Shown: positions 1-8,460 of the stretch, in pieces | How positions within the stretch are numbered: the stretch's first letter is position 1 | How the letters are laid out: the number at the start of each line of letters is the position of its first letter | Origin: Acidobacteriota bacterium | GTDB lineage: Bacteria; Acidobacteriota; Terriglobia; Bryobacterales; Bryobacteraceae | DNA: 47,227 bases | NCBI GenBank assembly: GCA_016213775.1 | Contig: JACQZR010000133.1 | Coordinates: 1 to 47,227, forward strand | Reading direction: 5' to 3' | The notes under the pieces: generated by a model | The model's database searches: none | Seen by the model: the letters and a program-made list of their open reading frames with translations, nothing else | What the model was told of the DNA's origin: nothing | Program-made: the position numbers and the translations under genes

Positions 1-2162
1 CAGCAGGATTGCCGGTCTCTGGCGCTTCCATGACGATTCGCAACACGCTAACCGGATACTCGCTGCAGCGGTTGACGGACGATGTGGGCCGATACTCATT
101 TGCAGGTGTGCGTCCTGGCAGGTATTGGGTTGTCGCCTCGCGGCCCGGATTGGCCGACCAGGGAAGCTACGTGGAGGTACTCGAATCCGTCGCCCTTGCC
201 GATACCAACTTCCGTCTGCCTTTGGCCGGCCTCAGCCAGCAGGTGACGGTGGTATCGAGCTCGCGCGTGGAAGAGTTGCGCGAGGACTCGCCCGCGAAAG
301 TGGAAGTCGTCACACGCGAGCAGATGCGAGACACGGGCTACGAGCGTGTGTCCGACGTTCTCGCGGAGATTCCGGGTGTGGTCACACGCCGCAGTTCGTC
401 CTCTGCCGTGGCAGGGGCGCAGATCCAGGGAATCGATTCACGGCAGGTCCTGGTGTTGCAGGATGGCCTCCCCGTCGTCGGCGGGCGCGGCATTAAGAGC
501 GGAGTGCTGAATCTGAACCGGCAATCCGTCGGCCGGCTGGATCAGGTTGAGGTGGTGAAGGGCGCCGCTTCCGCTTTGTACGGCAGCGACGCAATCGGAG
601 GCGTGATCAACATGATCAGCCGCGAGCCAGACAATCCCTTCGAGATGAATCTCAACGTCGCGGGGGGCTCGCTCAGCGCGCTGGACGCCCGCGCGGATTT
701 CGGAACCCAGGTGAAGAACCTCAGCTTGTTCCTCGACCTCGAGAGGCACCAGCAACAGGCCTACGGATTGATTCCGGCGAGCCCCGTAACAGTGGGGCCG
801 CATTACATGCGCAACGACCTTCTGTTCCGCACGCGCTACGCGCTCAACGCTCGCGCGGCTCTCGGCTTCACCGCCAATGCCTACCACAACAACGAAGCCG
901 GACGCGCCTTGGCTGAGACTGGCTTGTCGAGGTCCACCTTGAACGACAGCAGCCAGAACTACGCGCTGACGGGCGACTTCCTGCTGGCTCCTTCTACGAC
1001 GCTCCAGGTGCGAGGGTACTCCGGCCGTTACGACGAGAACTCGCAGGTGAATCCACTCGCCGGGCCGGCCACTGTCACAGCTCTAGCCAATCTCAATGAG
1101 CGGTATCGCCGCCTGGACTCCACGCTGGGGCACAACCTGGGCAGGCGCCAGTTCATCCAGCTAGGCGCCGAGTGGGTGCAGGACCAGTATCGCGGGGCAA
1201 ACCGGTTGGTTGGCGACAATGCCGGCCAGCAGATAACGACGACCGACGGCTGGCTTCAGGACCGGATTCAGCTCTTCTCCCGGGCCACTCTCACCATCGG
1301 CGGACGCTACCAGAACCACTCCGGCTTTGGCGGTCACTTCGTTCCCAAGGCCGGTTTGGTTGTGCGCGCGGTGAATCATCTCATGCTTCGCGCCGGCTAC
1401 GGCCACGGATTCCGTGCTCCCGATCTCGGCCAGCTCTACTATCGGTTCGCGAACCCCGCCAGCTTCTACCAGGTAATCGGGACTCCGAACCTGCGGCCGG
1501 AATCCTCGCGCAGCTATAGCGCGGGCGCGGTCTATTCGCGCACCCATTTTCGAGTAGGGCTGAACTTCTATCGCAATGACTTGCGGGACCTCATCGAGAG
1601 CCTTTTCGTGGGCACGCCGCGGACGGCTGTGGAGCTCGAAGCAATCCAGCGGCAATACGGGATTCCCGCGGCGTTCAACCCCCTTCTGGGCCGGCAACTC
1701 TTCCTCTACCAGAATCTCAGCCGAGTCTACACCCGCGGCTTTGAAGTCGACGGCGAAGCTTCGCTTGGCAGAGGATTCCGAGTTCGAGGCGCGTACACTT
1801 TCCTGGACGCGCGGGACCGGATTACCGGCGCGTCACTCACGCAACGCCACAAACATCAGGGCTTCGTGGGCGGCGATTATCTCAATCGCCGCCGGGGGCT
1901 GACCACCAACCTGCGCGGCAGTTTCTTCAGCAGCTACCTGTTGAACGCCGGCACACGCGCCCGGGCATTCCCATACAGCGTCTGGGACCTCTATTCGTCC
2001 AAAAGCCTGGCTCGTAGAACCACAATCTACGGAGCCATTGACAATCTGCTGGACAGCACCGACCGGAAGCTTCGCCAGCCGCAGCCGTCGTTCGATCGGC
2101 CCGATTATGGCCGGACCTTCCGCATCGGCTTGCGCTATTCGTTCGTCAGGGAAAAGAACTAG
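1..2162 (+). CDS. TonB-dependent outer-membrane receptor, 5' end outside window
   Basis: Outer-membrane beta-barrel receptor for energised uptake of a scarce ligand. The reading frame is open to the left edge and the first visible residues already lie inside a carboxypeptidase-regulatory-like beta-sandwich (PVSGASMTIRN, then DVGRYSFAGVRPGRY), so the signal peptide and true start are missing. The plug domain covers about residues 85-210 of the visible part, with the hallmark stretches QVLVLQDGLPV and YGSDAIGGVINMISREP. The rest is barrel, ending in an aromatic-rich strand (FRIGLRYSF) as expected for BamA-dependent insertion. The plug resembles the BtuB/FepA class in size, rather than the much longer Oar-like receptors elsewhere in this window. 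The gene stops 23 bases before an exported CbiX-type protein, so the pair is probably one transcript. A metal or tetrapyrrole ligand is inferred from that neighbour only. Confidence 0.9.
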   Translation, partial: AGLPVSGASMTIRNTLTGYSLQRLTDDVGRYSFAGVRPGRYWVVASRPGLADQGSYVEVLESVALADTNFRLPLAGLSQQVTVVSSSRVEELREDSPAKVEVVTREQMRDTGYERVSDVLAEIPGVVTRRSSSSAVAGAQIQGIDSRQVLVLQDGLPVVGGRGIKSGVLNLNRQSVGRLDQVEVVKGAASALYGSDAIGGVINMISREPDNPFEMNLNVAGGSLSALDARADFGTQVKNLSLFLDLERHQQQAYGLIPASPVTVGPHYMRNDLLFRTRYALNARAALGFTANAYHNNEAGRALAETGLSRSTLNDSSQNYALTGDFLLAPSTTLQVRGYSGRYDENSQVNPLAGPATVTALANLNERYRRLDSTLGHNLGRRQFIQLGAEWVQDQYRGANRLVGDNAGQQITTTDGWLQDRIQLFSRATLTIGGRYQNHSGFGGHFVPKAGLVVRAVNHLMLRAGYGHGFRAPDLGQLYYRFANPASFYQVIGTPNLRPESSRSYSAGAVYSRTHFRVGLNFYRNDLRDLIESLFVGTPRTAVELEAIQRQYGIPAAFNPLLGRQLFLYQNLSRVYTRGFEVDGEASLGRGFRVRGAYTFLDARDRITGASLTQRHKHQGFVGGDYLNRRRGLTTNLRGSFFSSYLLNAGTRARAFPYSVWDLYSSKSLARRTTIYGAIDNLLDSTDRKLRQPQPSFDRPDYGRTFRIGLRYSFVREKN

Positions 2163-2185
2163 GAATGCTACACAAAGGAGCCCAC

Positions 2186-3913
2186 ATGAATTTGCGAAAA
2201 CTCTCGATACCCGGACTCTTGCTGTGCCTTCTGGCCGTTGGCCAGGCACAGGAGACAAAGCCTTCGCCCGGCGTGCTGCTGCTGGCGCACGGCGGCAGGA
2301 ACAATTGGAATGAGAAGGTCTCAGAACTTGCCGCCGAAGTGAACAAAAGCCTCCCGGTTGAAGTGGCGTTTGGAATGGCCACGAAACGGAATATCCAGGA
2401 TGCGGTTGACCGACTGGTCCAGCGAGGCGTGCGCGAGATCGTCGCCGTTCCCCTCTTCGTGTCGTCTCACAGCTCGGTCATCACCTCCACAGAGTACTTG
2501 CTTAGCCTGCGCGCGGAGGCCCCTCCCGAGCTCGCCCTATATGCCAAAATGAGCCACGATCACGGAGGAGGCCACGCCGGCCACCACCCGGCCGGTGCGG
2601 GGTTCGACCCGGCGTCACCCATCCAGTCGCCAGTGCCGGTCCGCATGGCGTCCGCGCTCAATCGGAACCCCCTCGTCGCCGATATTCTCCTCTCGCGGGC
2701 GAAGAGCATGAGTCGCGATCCGGAACATGAGGTGGTGGTGGTGGTGGCGCATGGTCCCGTCTCCGATGACGAGAACAGCAAGTGGCTCGCGGACATGGGC
2801 GCATTGGTCGAGCGCATGCGGATCGAAAGCAAATTCCGCCGCATTGAATACCTCACCGTTCGCGACGACGCCCCCGCGCCGATTCGCGCGCAGGCGGCGG
2901 CCGAACTCCGATCGGTCGTCGAGCGCGCAACCGGCGAAGGTCAAAAAGTGCTGCTCGTCCCGCTGCTCATCTCCTACGGGGGCATTGAAACGGGCATCGA
3001 GGAACGGCTGAAAGGGCTCAGCTACACGATGAGCCGGCAAGGTCTCCTGCCGGATGAACGCCTTGCGCAGTGGGTGATCCAGGCTGCCAAGTCCGCACGT
3101 GTGGCAGCGCCGAGCGCCACAAATGCGCTCCTCGTGGTCGCACACGGATCGAGCACCGGCGCCTGGAACGACCAGGTGGTGCGCGTAGTAAACCAGGTGG
3201 ATTGGTCCGGTCCCAAGGCAGTCGCGTTCCTGACCCCCAGATCACCGGCAGAGAGCCTTGCGAACGCCGCTGCCCGGCTCGATCAGACCGGCGTCGACCG
3301 CATCGTCATTGTGCCTCTCATGGTCTCCTCGTTCAGCGAGCATCACGAAGAACTGCGCTACTACGCGAAGCAACGGAACACTGCGCCCGGGCATGTTCAC
3401 GGCGAGGCGCTGAATACGCGGGCCGGCCTGACGCTCACCAGGGCCATGGATGACGCGCCGCTGCTGGCGCGAATTCTGGCCGATCAGGCCAAGTCTGTTT
3501 CCACTGATCCGGGCGCCGAATCGGTCGTTCTGGTTGCGCATGGGCCGAACGGAGACGCAGACAACGCGCAGTGGCTCGGTTGCCTCAAGTCGCAAGCAGA
3601 ACGTCTGCAACAATCGCTGGGCTTCCGTCGTGTGGAGTTCATCACCCTCCGCGACGACGCCCCAAATGCGATTCGAGATGCCGCTACCGCTGAACTGCGC
3701 GAGAAGGTGAGACTCGCAAGTATGGATACGAAAGTTCTAGTCGTCCCGGTTTTGATCTCTGTCGGCCACGCCCAGGCTGGGATTGGCAAACGGTTGGAAG
3801 GACTCAGCTTCACGATGTGCGCGGGCGGAGTTTCCAGTCACCCCCTGGCTGCGGAATGGATCCGGCAACAGGCGAACGGCGCCCTCCCCCAGGCGGCTTC
3901 TCTCACACGTTGA
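2186..3913 (+). CDS. Exported protein with four CbiX/SirB-type chelatase domains
   Basis: CbiX/SirB proteins insert Co, Ni or Fe into sirohydrochlorin and normally work in the cytosol. This 575-residue protein begins with a Sec-type signal peptide (MNLRKLSIPGLLLCLLAVG, cleavage near AQA-Q), so it should act outside the inner membrane. Four copies of the chelatase fold are visible, each opening with an AHG motif at His35, His189, His320 and His452. Copies 1-2 and 3-4 look like a duplicated two-domain unit: copies 2 and 4 share (L/I)TxRDDAPxxIR and LVPxLIS. A second candidate ligand His follows in copy 1 (SSHSS), copy 3 (SEHHEE) and copy 4 (SVGHAQ) but not in copy 2 (SYGGIE). Residues 124-134 form a His-rich loop (HDHGGGHAGHH), a likely metal-binding tract. 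The start at 2186 is chosen because AAAGGAG lies 5 bases upstream; an in-frame ATG at 2165 lacks such a site and would bury the signal peptide. It sits just behind a TonB receptor. Confidence 0.85.
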   Translation: MNLRKLSIPGLLLCLLAVGQAQETKPSPGVLLLAHGGRNNWNEKVSELAAEVNKSLPVEVAFGMATKRNIQDAVDRLVQRGVREIVAVPLFVSSHSSVITSTEYLLSLRAEAPPELALYAKMSHDHGGGHAGHHPAGAGFDPASPIQSPVPVRMASALNRNPLVADILLSRAKSMSRDPEHEVVVVVAHGPVSDDENSKWLADMGALVERMRIESKFRRIEYLTVRDDAPAPIRAQAAAELRSVVERATGEGQKVLLVPLLISYGGIETGIEERLKGLSYTMSRQGLLPDERLAQWVIQAAKSARVAAPSATNALLVVAHGSSTGAWNDQVVRVVNQVDWSGPKAVAFLTPRSPAESLANAAARLDQTGVDRIVIVPLMVSSFSEHHEELRYYAKQRNTAPGHVHGEALNTRAGLTLTRAMDDAPLLARILADQAKSVSTDPGAESVVLVAHGPNGDADNAQWLGCLKSQAERLQQSLGFRRVEFITLRDDAPNAIRDAATAELREKVRLASMDTKVLVVPVLISVGHAQAGIGKRLEGLSFTMCAGGVSSHPLAAEWIRQQANGALPQAASLTR

Positions 3914-4344
3914 GGACAGCTCGCTGATCTCTGGGGGCACACTCGCGTACCCCTGGTCACCCGCGGAGTGGAACGATCTGATCGTCCGAATGCGAGGGGT
4001 TCAGGCGAGTCCGGCAGATGGCGCGGGCTCGCCCGGTTTCCGGTCCTTGTCGGCGGGTGTAACGCCATTTTACGGACGCGGGTCGCAGACGGTTGTACCG
4101 GGCTCGGACGTATCGGACCACGGTCCCACCGCAAAGGTTGCGTGGTCACTCTCTCCCAGAACCACCCTCGGCGTCAATGTGGCGAGGAGCATCCGGTATG
4201 AGTTGACCACGGTCAGAGTCGGCCTCGGGTTCGACCTTCCCGGCATCCGGCTGCGCCTTCCTCTCCCGGCGGGAACTTGCACGGCTGAGATAGTCATTCA
4301 AAACAGTTTGAGAAGAATCCCGGCCGAATCGCACTATTATTACG
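3914..4344 (+). other. 431-base gap with a degraded-looking open stretch
   Basis: No complete gene is recognised. One plus-strand frame is open from about 3927 through 4340 and reads like old coding sequence (AYPWSPAEWNDLIVRMRG near the start and TTLGVNVARSIRY near 4170), but it has no convincing start or ribosome site and then runs out of frame into the next gene. It may be the remnant of a third gene of the receptor/CbiX transcript. TATTAT at 4335-4340, just before the methyltransferase ATG, is a possible -10 box. Confidence 0.3.
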
Positions 4345-5178
4345 ATGCATACTCCACCGAAACCAGCGCCGGATCTGACCACGGTCGCCTATTGGGACCA
4401 GGTGGCGCAGGACACGAAGCTTGCGCGGCCTATCGATCCGGCGGGCCGATCTCCTCGAAATCGCCTGCGCCGCGCCTTCCACGAAGAGTTCACCCGCGGG
4501 TTTGGCGAAGCGCCGCTGTGGGGACGCCGCATCCTCGAAATCGGCTGTGCCGGGTCCGTTTGGCTGCCTTACTTCCATCGCACATTTGGACTGGATGTCG
4601 CCGGGCTCGACTACTCGGAGGAGGGGTGCGCGCAGTCGCGTCGCGTGATGCAGCGGGAAAACGTGCCCTGCGAGATCATCTGTGCCGACCTGTTTGCGCC
4701 TCCTGACCATCTGATGGAAGCTTTCGACTACGTTGTCTCATTCGGCGTTGTCGAACACTTCACTGATACCGCGTCGGCGCTCGCGGTGTGCGCGCGCCTG
4801 GTCAGGCCAGGCGGCACGCTAATTACATTTGTTCCGAACATGGCTGGTTCGGTCGGCTTGCTTCAGCGCTGGGTGGACCGGGCTGTATACGACATCCACG
4901 TATCGCTCGATGCTCCGACTCTGGCGCGGGCCCACGCCGAAGCCGGGCTTCAGAATCTGTCTACTCGCTATCTGGCGAGCACCGGCTATAGCGTTGCGAA
5001 CATGAACAAGGCGAAAGGACCGATGCGGATCGCCCGGCAATTGGTCTGGACATCCGCGGTGGCTGCTTCCCTCGGGATCTGGGTGGTGGAATCGGTGGTT
5101 TGCTGCGACCTCCCTGCAACCCGTTTCTTCTCCCCATTTGTTGCCAACTGGGCACTCAAATCAATCCACGCGAAGTGA
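4345..5178 (+). CDS. Class I SAM-dependent methyltransferase
   Basis: A 277-residue Rossmann-fold methyltransferase. Motif I is RRILEIGCAGS near residue 62, followed by an acidic strand end (VAGLDYSEEG) that would bind the SAM ribose, the CADLF loop, and the FDYVVSFGVVEHF motif of the Methyltransf_11/23 group. The substrate cannot be told; the C-terminal 60 residues carry hydrophobic stretches (TSAVAASLGIWVVESVVCC) that could contact the membrane or a lipid-like substrate. The ATG at 4345 has no Shine-Dalgarno sequence, but TATTAT ends 4 bases before it, so a leaderless or nearly leaderless message is possible. The 3' end overlaps the convergent ADOP gene by 18 bases. Confidence 0.85.
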   Translation: MHTPPKPAPDLTTVAYWDQVAQDTKLARPIDPAGRSPRNRLRRAFHEEFTRGFGEAPLWGRRILEIGCAGSVWLPYFHRTFGLDVAGLDYSEEGCAQSRRVMQRENVPCEIICADLFAPPDHLMEAFDYVVSFGVVEHFTDTASALAVCARLVRPGGTLITFVPNMAGSVGLLQRWVDRAVYDIHVSLDAPTLARAHAEAGLQNLSTRYLASTGYSVANMNKAKGPMRIARQLVWTSAVAASLGIWVVESVVCCDLPATRFFSPFVANWALKSIHAK

Positions 5179-7815
5179 TTCGATAGGGTCCACTGACGAG
5201 GCCCGGCGGGCGGGGATATAGCTCGCAATCACCGCTGCCGCGGAAACAATCATTGCGGACGCCACGTAGGAGACCGGGTCTAGCGCTGTCACACCAAACA
5301 GAAGCGAAGAAACCCAGCGCGAAAGCCCGATGGCCGCGGCCAGCCCTGCGACACTGCCGGTGGATGCCAGCAAAATCCCTCGCCGAACGAACAGCCCTTT
5401 CACCTGACTCGGCTGAGCCCCAAGCGCCATCCGAATGCTCACCTCGCGCCGCCGTTGTCCCACTGCGTAGGCAAGCACCCCGTAAACGCCGATGATCGAC
5501 AATGCTAACGCCATTGTTCCTGCGATGCCCAGCAGGATGAACGTGAATGATGTTCGCGCCATGGAGCGCCGGTAAACATCGTTCAGCGTTCGCACCTGCG
5601 TCAAAGGCAGGCTCGGGTTGACGGAGTGGATGGCCGTGGCGACTTCTCTGAGAAACCTTTCGGTGCCTGTCCTGCCGCTTCGAATCGCCAGCGTCAGGCC
5701 ACGGCGGATGGATGGTGGCCGGTCGGGCCGCCACGGGTCGTTCACTCCAGTCCGGAAGTAGACTATCGGAGGAGCCGGCCGGTGAGCCCCGTCGTCATGC
5801 ACGTCCTCGACGACTCCGACCACCTCAAGCCAGATGTCGCCCAAAGCGCCCGGCCGAAGCCGCTTGCCCAGCGCCGTATTGGGTTGGCCCCAGTTCTCGC
5901 GTGCCATGCTCTCCGATACGATCGCGACGAGGCGGCGTTTGAGCAGATCCTCCCAAGTGAAATCCCGGCCGGCCAGTAAACGAGTTCCTTGCGCGGCAAA
6001 CAAGCCTGGAGACACAGACTTGACACGCCGGTTCGGAGGAGGCTGCCCCGGCACGAGCTTGTCTTCGACAGCCACGAGGTTTCCGCTGCGATAGTCCGCA
6101 TCCATCGGCATTCCGGAAGTGAATGCGGCTGCCTGCACACCCGGCAGTCGAGAGACGTTCTCGACTATCTCGGCCTGCATCCGGGCCACGCGCTCCGGTT
6201 CCGGCACCTGCGTTTCCGGAATTGCGATCCGGAGTGTCTGGATCCGCTCCGGCTGTGTGAACCCGGGGTGAACTCCGCGTAGGGCAACGAAGCTGCGTGT
6301 TAGCAACCCGCCCACCACCAGCAGAACCAAGGCAAGCGCAACCTGCGCAATCACCAGTACGTTCTGCGCTCGCAGTTGGTGAAGGCCCATGCTTGCGCCG
6401 CGCGCATTGAGGATCTTGCCGGGGATGCCACACTTGAGAGCGGCGATCAGGCCGAAGAACAGACTTCCGGCGATCGAGCACGCGAGACCAAACGCCAGGG
6501 TCGCCGCATCGACTGAGACTTCGGCCAGTCTGGGAATGGTGGTGAGGCTCTGCGCCGTCAGGATTCGCAACGCGCCGTAAGCAAGAGCCATGCCGAAAGC
6601 GCCACCAAGCAGGCCAAGCATAAGGCTTTCGACGAGCAGTTCTCTGGCGATCCTCCCCCATTCGGCGCCAAGCGCGGCACGAATCGCGAATTCCTGCGTC
6701 CGCGCCTGCGCCCTTACCAGAACCAGGTTCGCTACATTGGCGCAGACAAGCAGGAACACCAGACCGAGCGCTCCCATCAGAACGCCGAGAACCGCGCCAA
6801 TGTCGCCGGTAACGTCCCGCTTCAGCGGGCGCAAATTCGGCTTCACCCGCGCCTGTTCGAAGAACGAGCGCGCGTTCTCCGGGATGACCTTGGTGAGAAC
6901 TCGCGTGCTGTCTTCGTTCGCTAGGCCGATGGTGATGCCCGGCTTCAATCTTGCGATGCCGGAATACGAAAACGGCTCGATGCGCAGGTTCGCCTTGGCG
7001 AAGCGTTGCGGGAGCAGGACGTCGGGCGAAAGATCGAGGAACCGGAAGGTTCGCGGCATCACGCCGATCACCTGGCGTGGAACGAAGTCAACCACAACCA
7101 TTTGTCCAACCATTTGCGTGTCACCGCCGAACCTCCTGAGCCAATACGAGTGAGAGAGGATGACGGTTTCCGCTGTTCCCGGCATGTCATCCTCGATGGA
7201 AAACCGGCGGCCCAAGACCGGCTGAACACCCAAAGCCGGCAGAAGTCCTTGGGTCACGGTGACGGTCTTGATCTGCTCAGGATCGCCGGCGCCGGTCACG
7301 GTTGCTGTGCCCGGCGACCACACACCGAATTCCTGAAACGCCGCCGAGTGCTCCTTCAACGCCGCGTACATTCCGGGCCCGAGACCCATGTCGCTGAATG
7401 TCTCGCCTTGGATCGTGCCTGAGTTGAAGACGCCAACCAGCGACTCGGATTCCGGATACGGGAGCGGACGGATGAGCACAGCGTTCACGAGACTGAAGAT
7501 GGCCGTGTTGGCGCCAATGCCAAGTGCGAGCGAGAGGATCGCAGCCGTGCTGAAGCCCGAGTTAAGCCGGATCATCCGCAGAGCGTGGCGAGCATCCCGC
7601 AGCAGTCCTTCCAGGAAATCCAACGTGTTCATTTGATAGACCTCCTCTCGAATCCATGTCGCGTTACCGAGCTTTTTGCGTGCCGCATCGCGCGCAGCCG
7701 CAGGATGCACACCGCGGGCGATGTACTCCTCCGTAGTGACGTCCAGGTAGAATTCCAGTTCCTCGCGCTGTTCGGTGTCCGCCTTGCCGCGGTGGAAGAA
7801 TCGCCCCCAGTTCAT
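5161..7815 (-). CDS. ADOP-family ABC transporter permease (duplicated MacB/FtsX type)
   Basis: An 884-residue membrane protein of the acidobacterial duplicated orphan permease family. It has the usual N-terminal cytosolic segment (HRGKADTEQREELEFYLD, then YIARGVHPAAARDAARKKLG) followed by two MacB_PCD plus FtsX units. The first starts near residue 85 (SGFSTAAILSLALGIGANTA) with FtsX helices around 340-450. The second begins near 480 (NVLVIAQVALALVLLVVGGLL) and ends with RRREVSIRMALGAQPSQV and a final IPARRASSVDPIESLRVD tail. Length is typical of the family. No ATPase gene lies nearby, as the word orphan implies, so it must borrow one or act as a sensor or mechanotransmitter. The start overlaps the stop of the padR-like gene by four bases, so the two genes are translationally coupled. 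Confidence 0.92.
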   Translation of the reverse strand: MNWGRFFHRGKADTEQREELEFYLDVTTEEYIARGVHPAAARDAARKKLGNATWIREEVYQMNTLDFLEGLLRDARHALRMIRLNSGFSTAAILSLALGIGANTAIFSLVNAVLIRPLPYPESESLVGVFNSGTIQGETFSDMGLGPGMYAALKEHSAAFQEFGVWSPGTATVTGAGDPEQIKTVTVTQGLLPALGVQPVLGRRFSIEDDMPGTAETVILSHSYWLRRFGGDTQMVGQMVVVDFVPRQVIGVMPRTFRFLDLSPDVLLPQRFAKANLRIEPFSYSGIARLKPGITIGLANEDSTRVLTKVIPENARSFFEQARVKPNLRPLKRDVTGDIGAVLGVLMGALGLVFLLVCANVANLVLVRAQARTQEFAIRAALGAEWGRIARELLVESLMLGLLGGAFGMALAYGALRILTAQSLTTIPRLAEVSVDAATLAFGLACSIAGSLFFGLIAALKCGIPGKILNARGASMGLHQLRAQNVLVIAQVALALVLLVVGGLLTRSFVALRGVHPGFTQPERIQTLRIAIPETQVPEPERVARMQAEIVENVSRLPGVQAAAFTSGMPMDADYRSGNLVAVEDKLVPGQPPPNRRVKSVSPGLFAAQGTRLLAGRDFTWEDLLKRRLVAIVSESMARENWGQPNTALGKRLRPGALGDIWLEVVGVVEDVHDDGAHRPAPPIVYFRTGVNDPWRPDRPPSIRRGLTLAIRSGRTGTERFLREVATAIHSVNPSLPLTQVRTLNDVYRRSMARTSFTFILLGIAGTMALALSIIGVYGVLAYAVGQRRREVSIRMALGAQPSQVKGLFVRRGILLASTGSVAGLAAAIGLSRWVSSLLFGVTALDPVSYVASAMIVSAAAVIASYIPARRASSVDPIESLRVD

Positions 7816-8171
7816 GACTGTCCCTCGCGGGCCGGATGCATGATACGGCCAATTGCCTTCACCAACTGCTCCCAGCGGGAGGTTTGTGCCGCCAATTGCT
7901 TTTTGCCTTCGGGAGTGAGCCGATAATACTTCGCTTTCCGGTTATTCTCAGAGGTTCCCCAGAAAGATGCGATCCAGCCCCGATTCTCGAGACGGCGCAA
8001 TGCGGGATAGAGGGAGCCGTGCTCCACTTGCAGCACCTCCTCAGATCCTCTCTCGATGGCATGAGCGATTGTCTGTCCGTGGGCAGGACCAACGACCAGC
8101 GTCCGGAGGACCAGCATGTCCAGTGTGCCCTGGACCATCTCGGATTGGAGAGGCGATTCGCGTCTTGGCAT
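7812..8171 (-). CDS. PadR-family transcriptional regulator
   Basis: A 119-residue winged-helix repressor. The PadR N-terminal domain is complete: VQGTLDMLVLRTL, then HGQTIAHAIERGSEEVLQVEHGSLYPALRRLENRG with the recognition helix and wing, then KAKYYRLTPEGKKQL, and a short C-terminal helix that would give dimer contacts. In Acidobacteria this gene type is the standard partner of ADOP permeases. Here the pair overlaps by four bases, with the regulator upstream, so the regulator most likely controls its own transcript together with the permease. A palindrome 27 bases upstream of the start is a candidate operator. The effector is unknown. Confidence 0.92.
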   Translation of the reverse strand: MPRRESPLQSEMVQGTLDMLVLRTLVVGPAHGQTIAHAIERGSEEVLQVEHGSLYPALRRLENRGWIASFWGTSENNRKAKYYRLTPEGKKQLAAQTSRWEQLVKAIGRIMHPAREGQS

Positions 8172-8197
8172 ATGCTCGTGTTGATGATCGACCAGTG

Positions 8198-8212
8198 TTC
8201 TAACAGCTAGAA
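8198..8212 (-). promoter_or_regulatory. Candidate PadR operator (inverted repeat)
   Basis: A perfect inverted repeat TTCTA-N5-TAGAA lies 27 bases before the padR-like start. On the minus strand it overlaps TATTCT, which could be the -10 box of that gene, so a bound dimer would block its promoter. This is seen directly as a palindrome; the role is inferred from position. Confidence 0.4.
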
Positions 8213-8309
8213 TACGGGTGATTGGACGGAGCGGTTCACTTTTTTTTGCAGATCACCAGCGGAAGAAGCGGAGCAGTCGCTCCTGTTGAGCGCGCTACCC
8301 ACTCGCTTC

Positions 8310-8318
8310 TGTTATACT
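8310..8318 (+). promoter_or_regulatory. Extended -10 promoter of the his operon
   Basis: TG-T-TATACT is a good extended -10 element (TGnTATAAT type). No convincing -35 hexamer exists at 16-18 bases, which extended -10 promoters tolerate. Transcription would begin around 8325-8327, at or just before the ATG of the his leader peptide, so the leader may be translated from a leaderless message. Confidence 0.5.
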
Positions 8319-8326
8319 GGTCATTC

Positions 8327-8401
8327 ATGCTAACGCTCTCCCAGCGGCATCATCACCATCCTCACGCAGGGTCTTGTGTGTGCTACCGGGCTGGGTTCTA
8401 A
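8327..8401 (+). CDS. hisL: his operon leader peptide
   Basis: A 24-codon ORF ending in TAA, with five His codons among residues 8-13 (HHHHPH, codons CAT CAT CAC CAT CCT CAC). It lies directly upstream of hisI and is followed by an intrinsic terminator. Such a His run in front of histidine genes is the signature of a ribosome-sensed attenuator, as in the enteric hisL with its seven His codons; the surrounding sequence here is unrelated. Ribosomes starved for charged tRNA-His would stall at 8348-8365. No Shine-Dalgarno sequence precedes the ATG; the -10 box is so close that translation may start on the very 5' end. It is too short to be picked up by ordinary gene callers. Confidence 0.88.
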   Translation: MLTLSQRHHHHPHAGSCVCYRAGF

Positions 8402-8437
8402 GGCTACGAACCGAAATCTTTGGAGCAACCAAGCCCG
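8387..8437 (+). promoter_or_regulatory. his attenuator: antiterminator pairing
   Basis: CGGGCT-G-GGTT at 8387-8397 can pair with AACC-A-AGCCCG at 8427-8437: ten base pairs with one G/A mismatch. The right side takes the first four bases of the terminator stem, so the two folds exclude each other. The left side covers the last four codons of the leader peptide. A ribosome stalled on the His codons leaves it free, so the antiterminator forms and the operon is read. A ribosome at the stop codon covers it, so the terminator forms. A smaller hairpin GGTTC/GAACC (8394-8398 with 8408-8412) could act as a pause structure. Pairings were worked out by hand. Confidence 0.7.
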
Positions 8438-8460
8438 CCGCGGCTCCGGCGGGTTTTTTT
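8434..8460 (+). terminator. his attenuator terminator
   Basis: Intrinsic terminator with stem CCCGCCG (8434-8440), loop CGGCTC and CGGCGGG (8447-8453), followed immediately by seven T. It lies between the leader-peptide stop and hisI, 17 bases before the hisI ATG, exactly where an attenuator terminator must be. Confidence 0.9.

Noticed and set aside
3783-4706. A 307-codon plus-strand ORF spanning the gap after the CbiX gene
   Set aside because: Its two ends are the CbiX and methyltransferase genes read in the wrong frame. Only the middle part may be a gene remnant, and that is listed as such.
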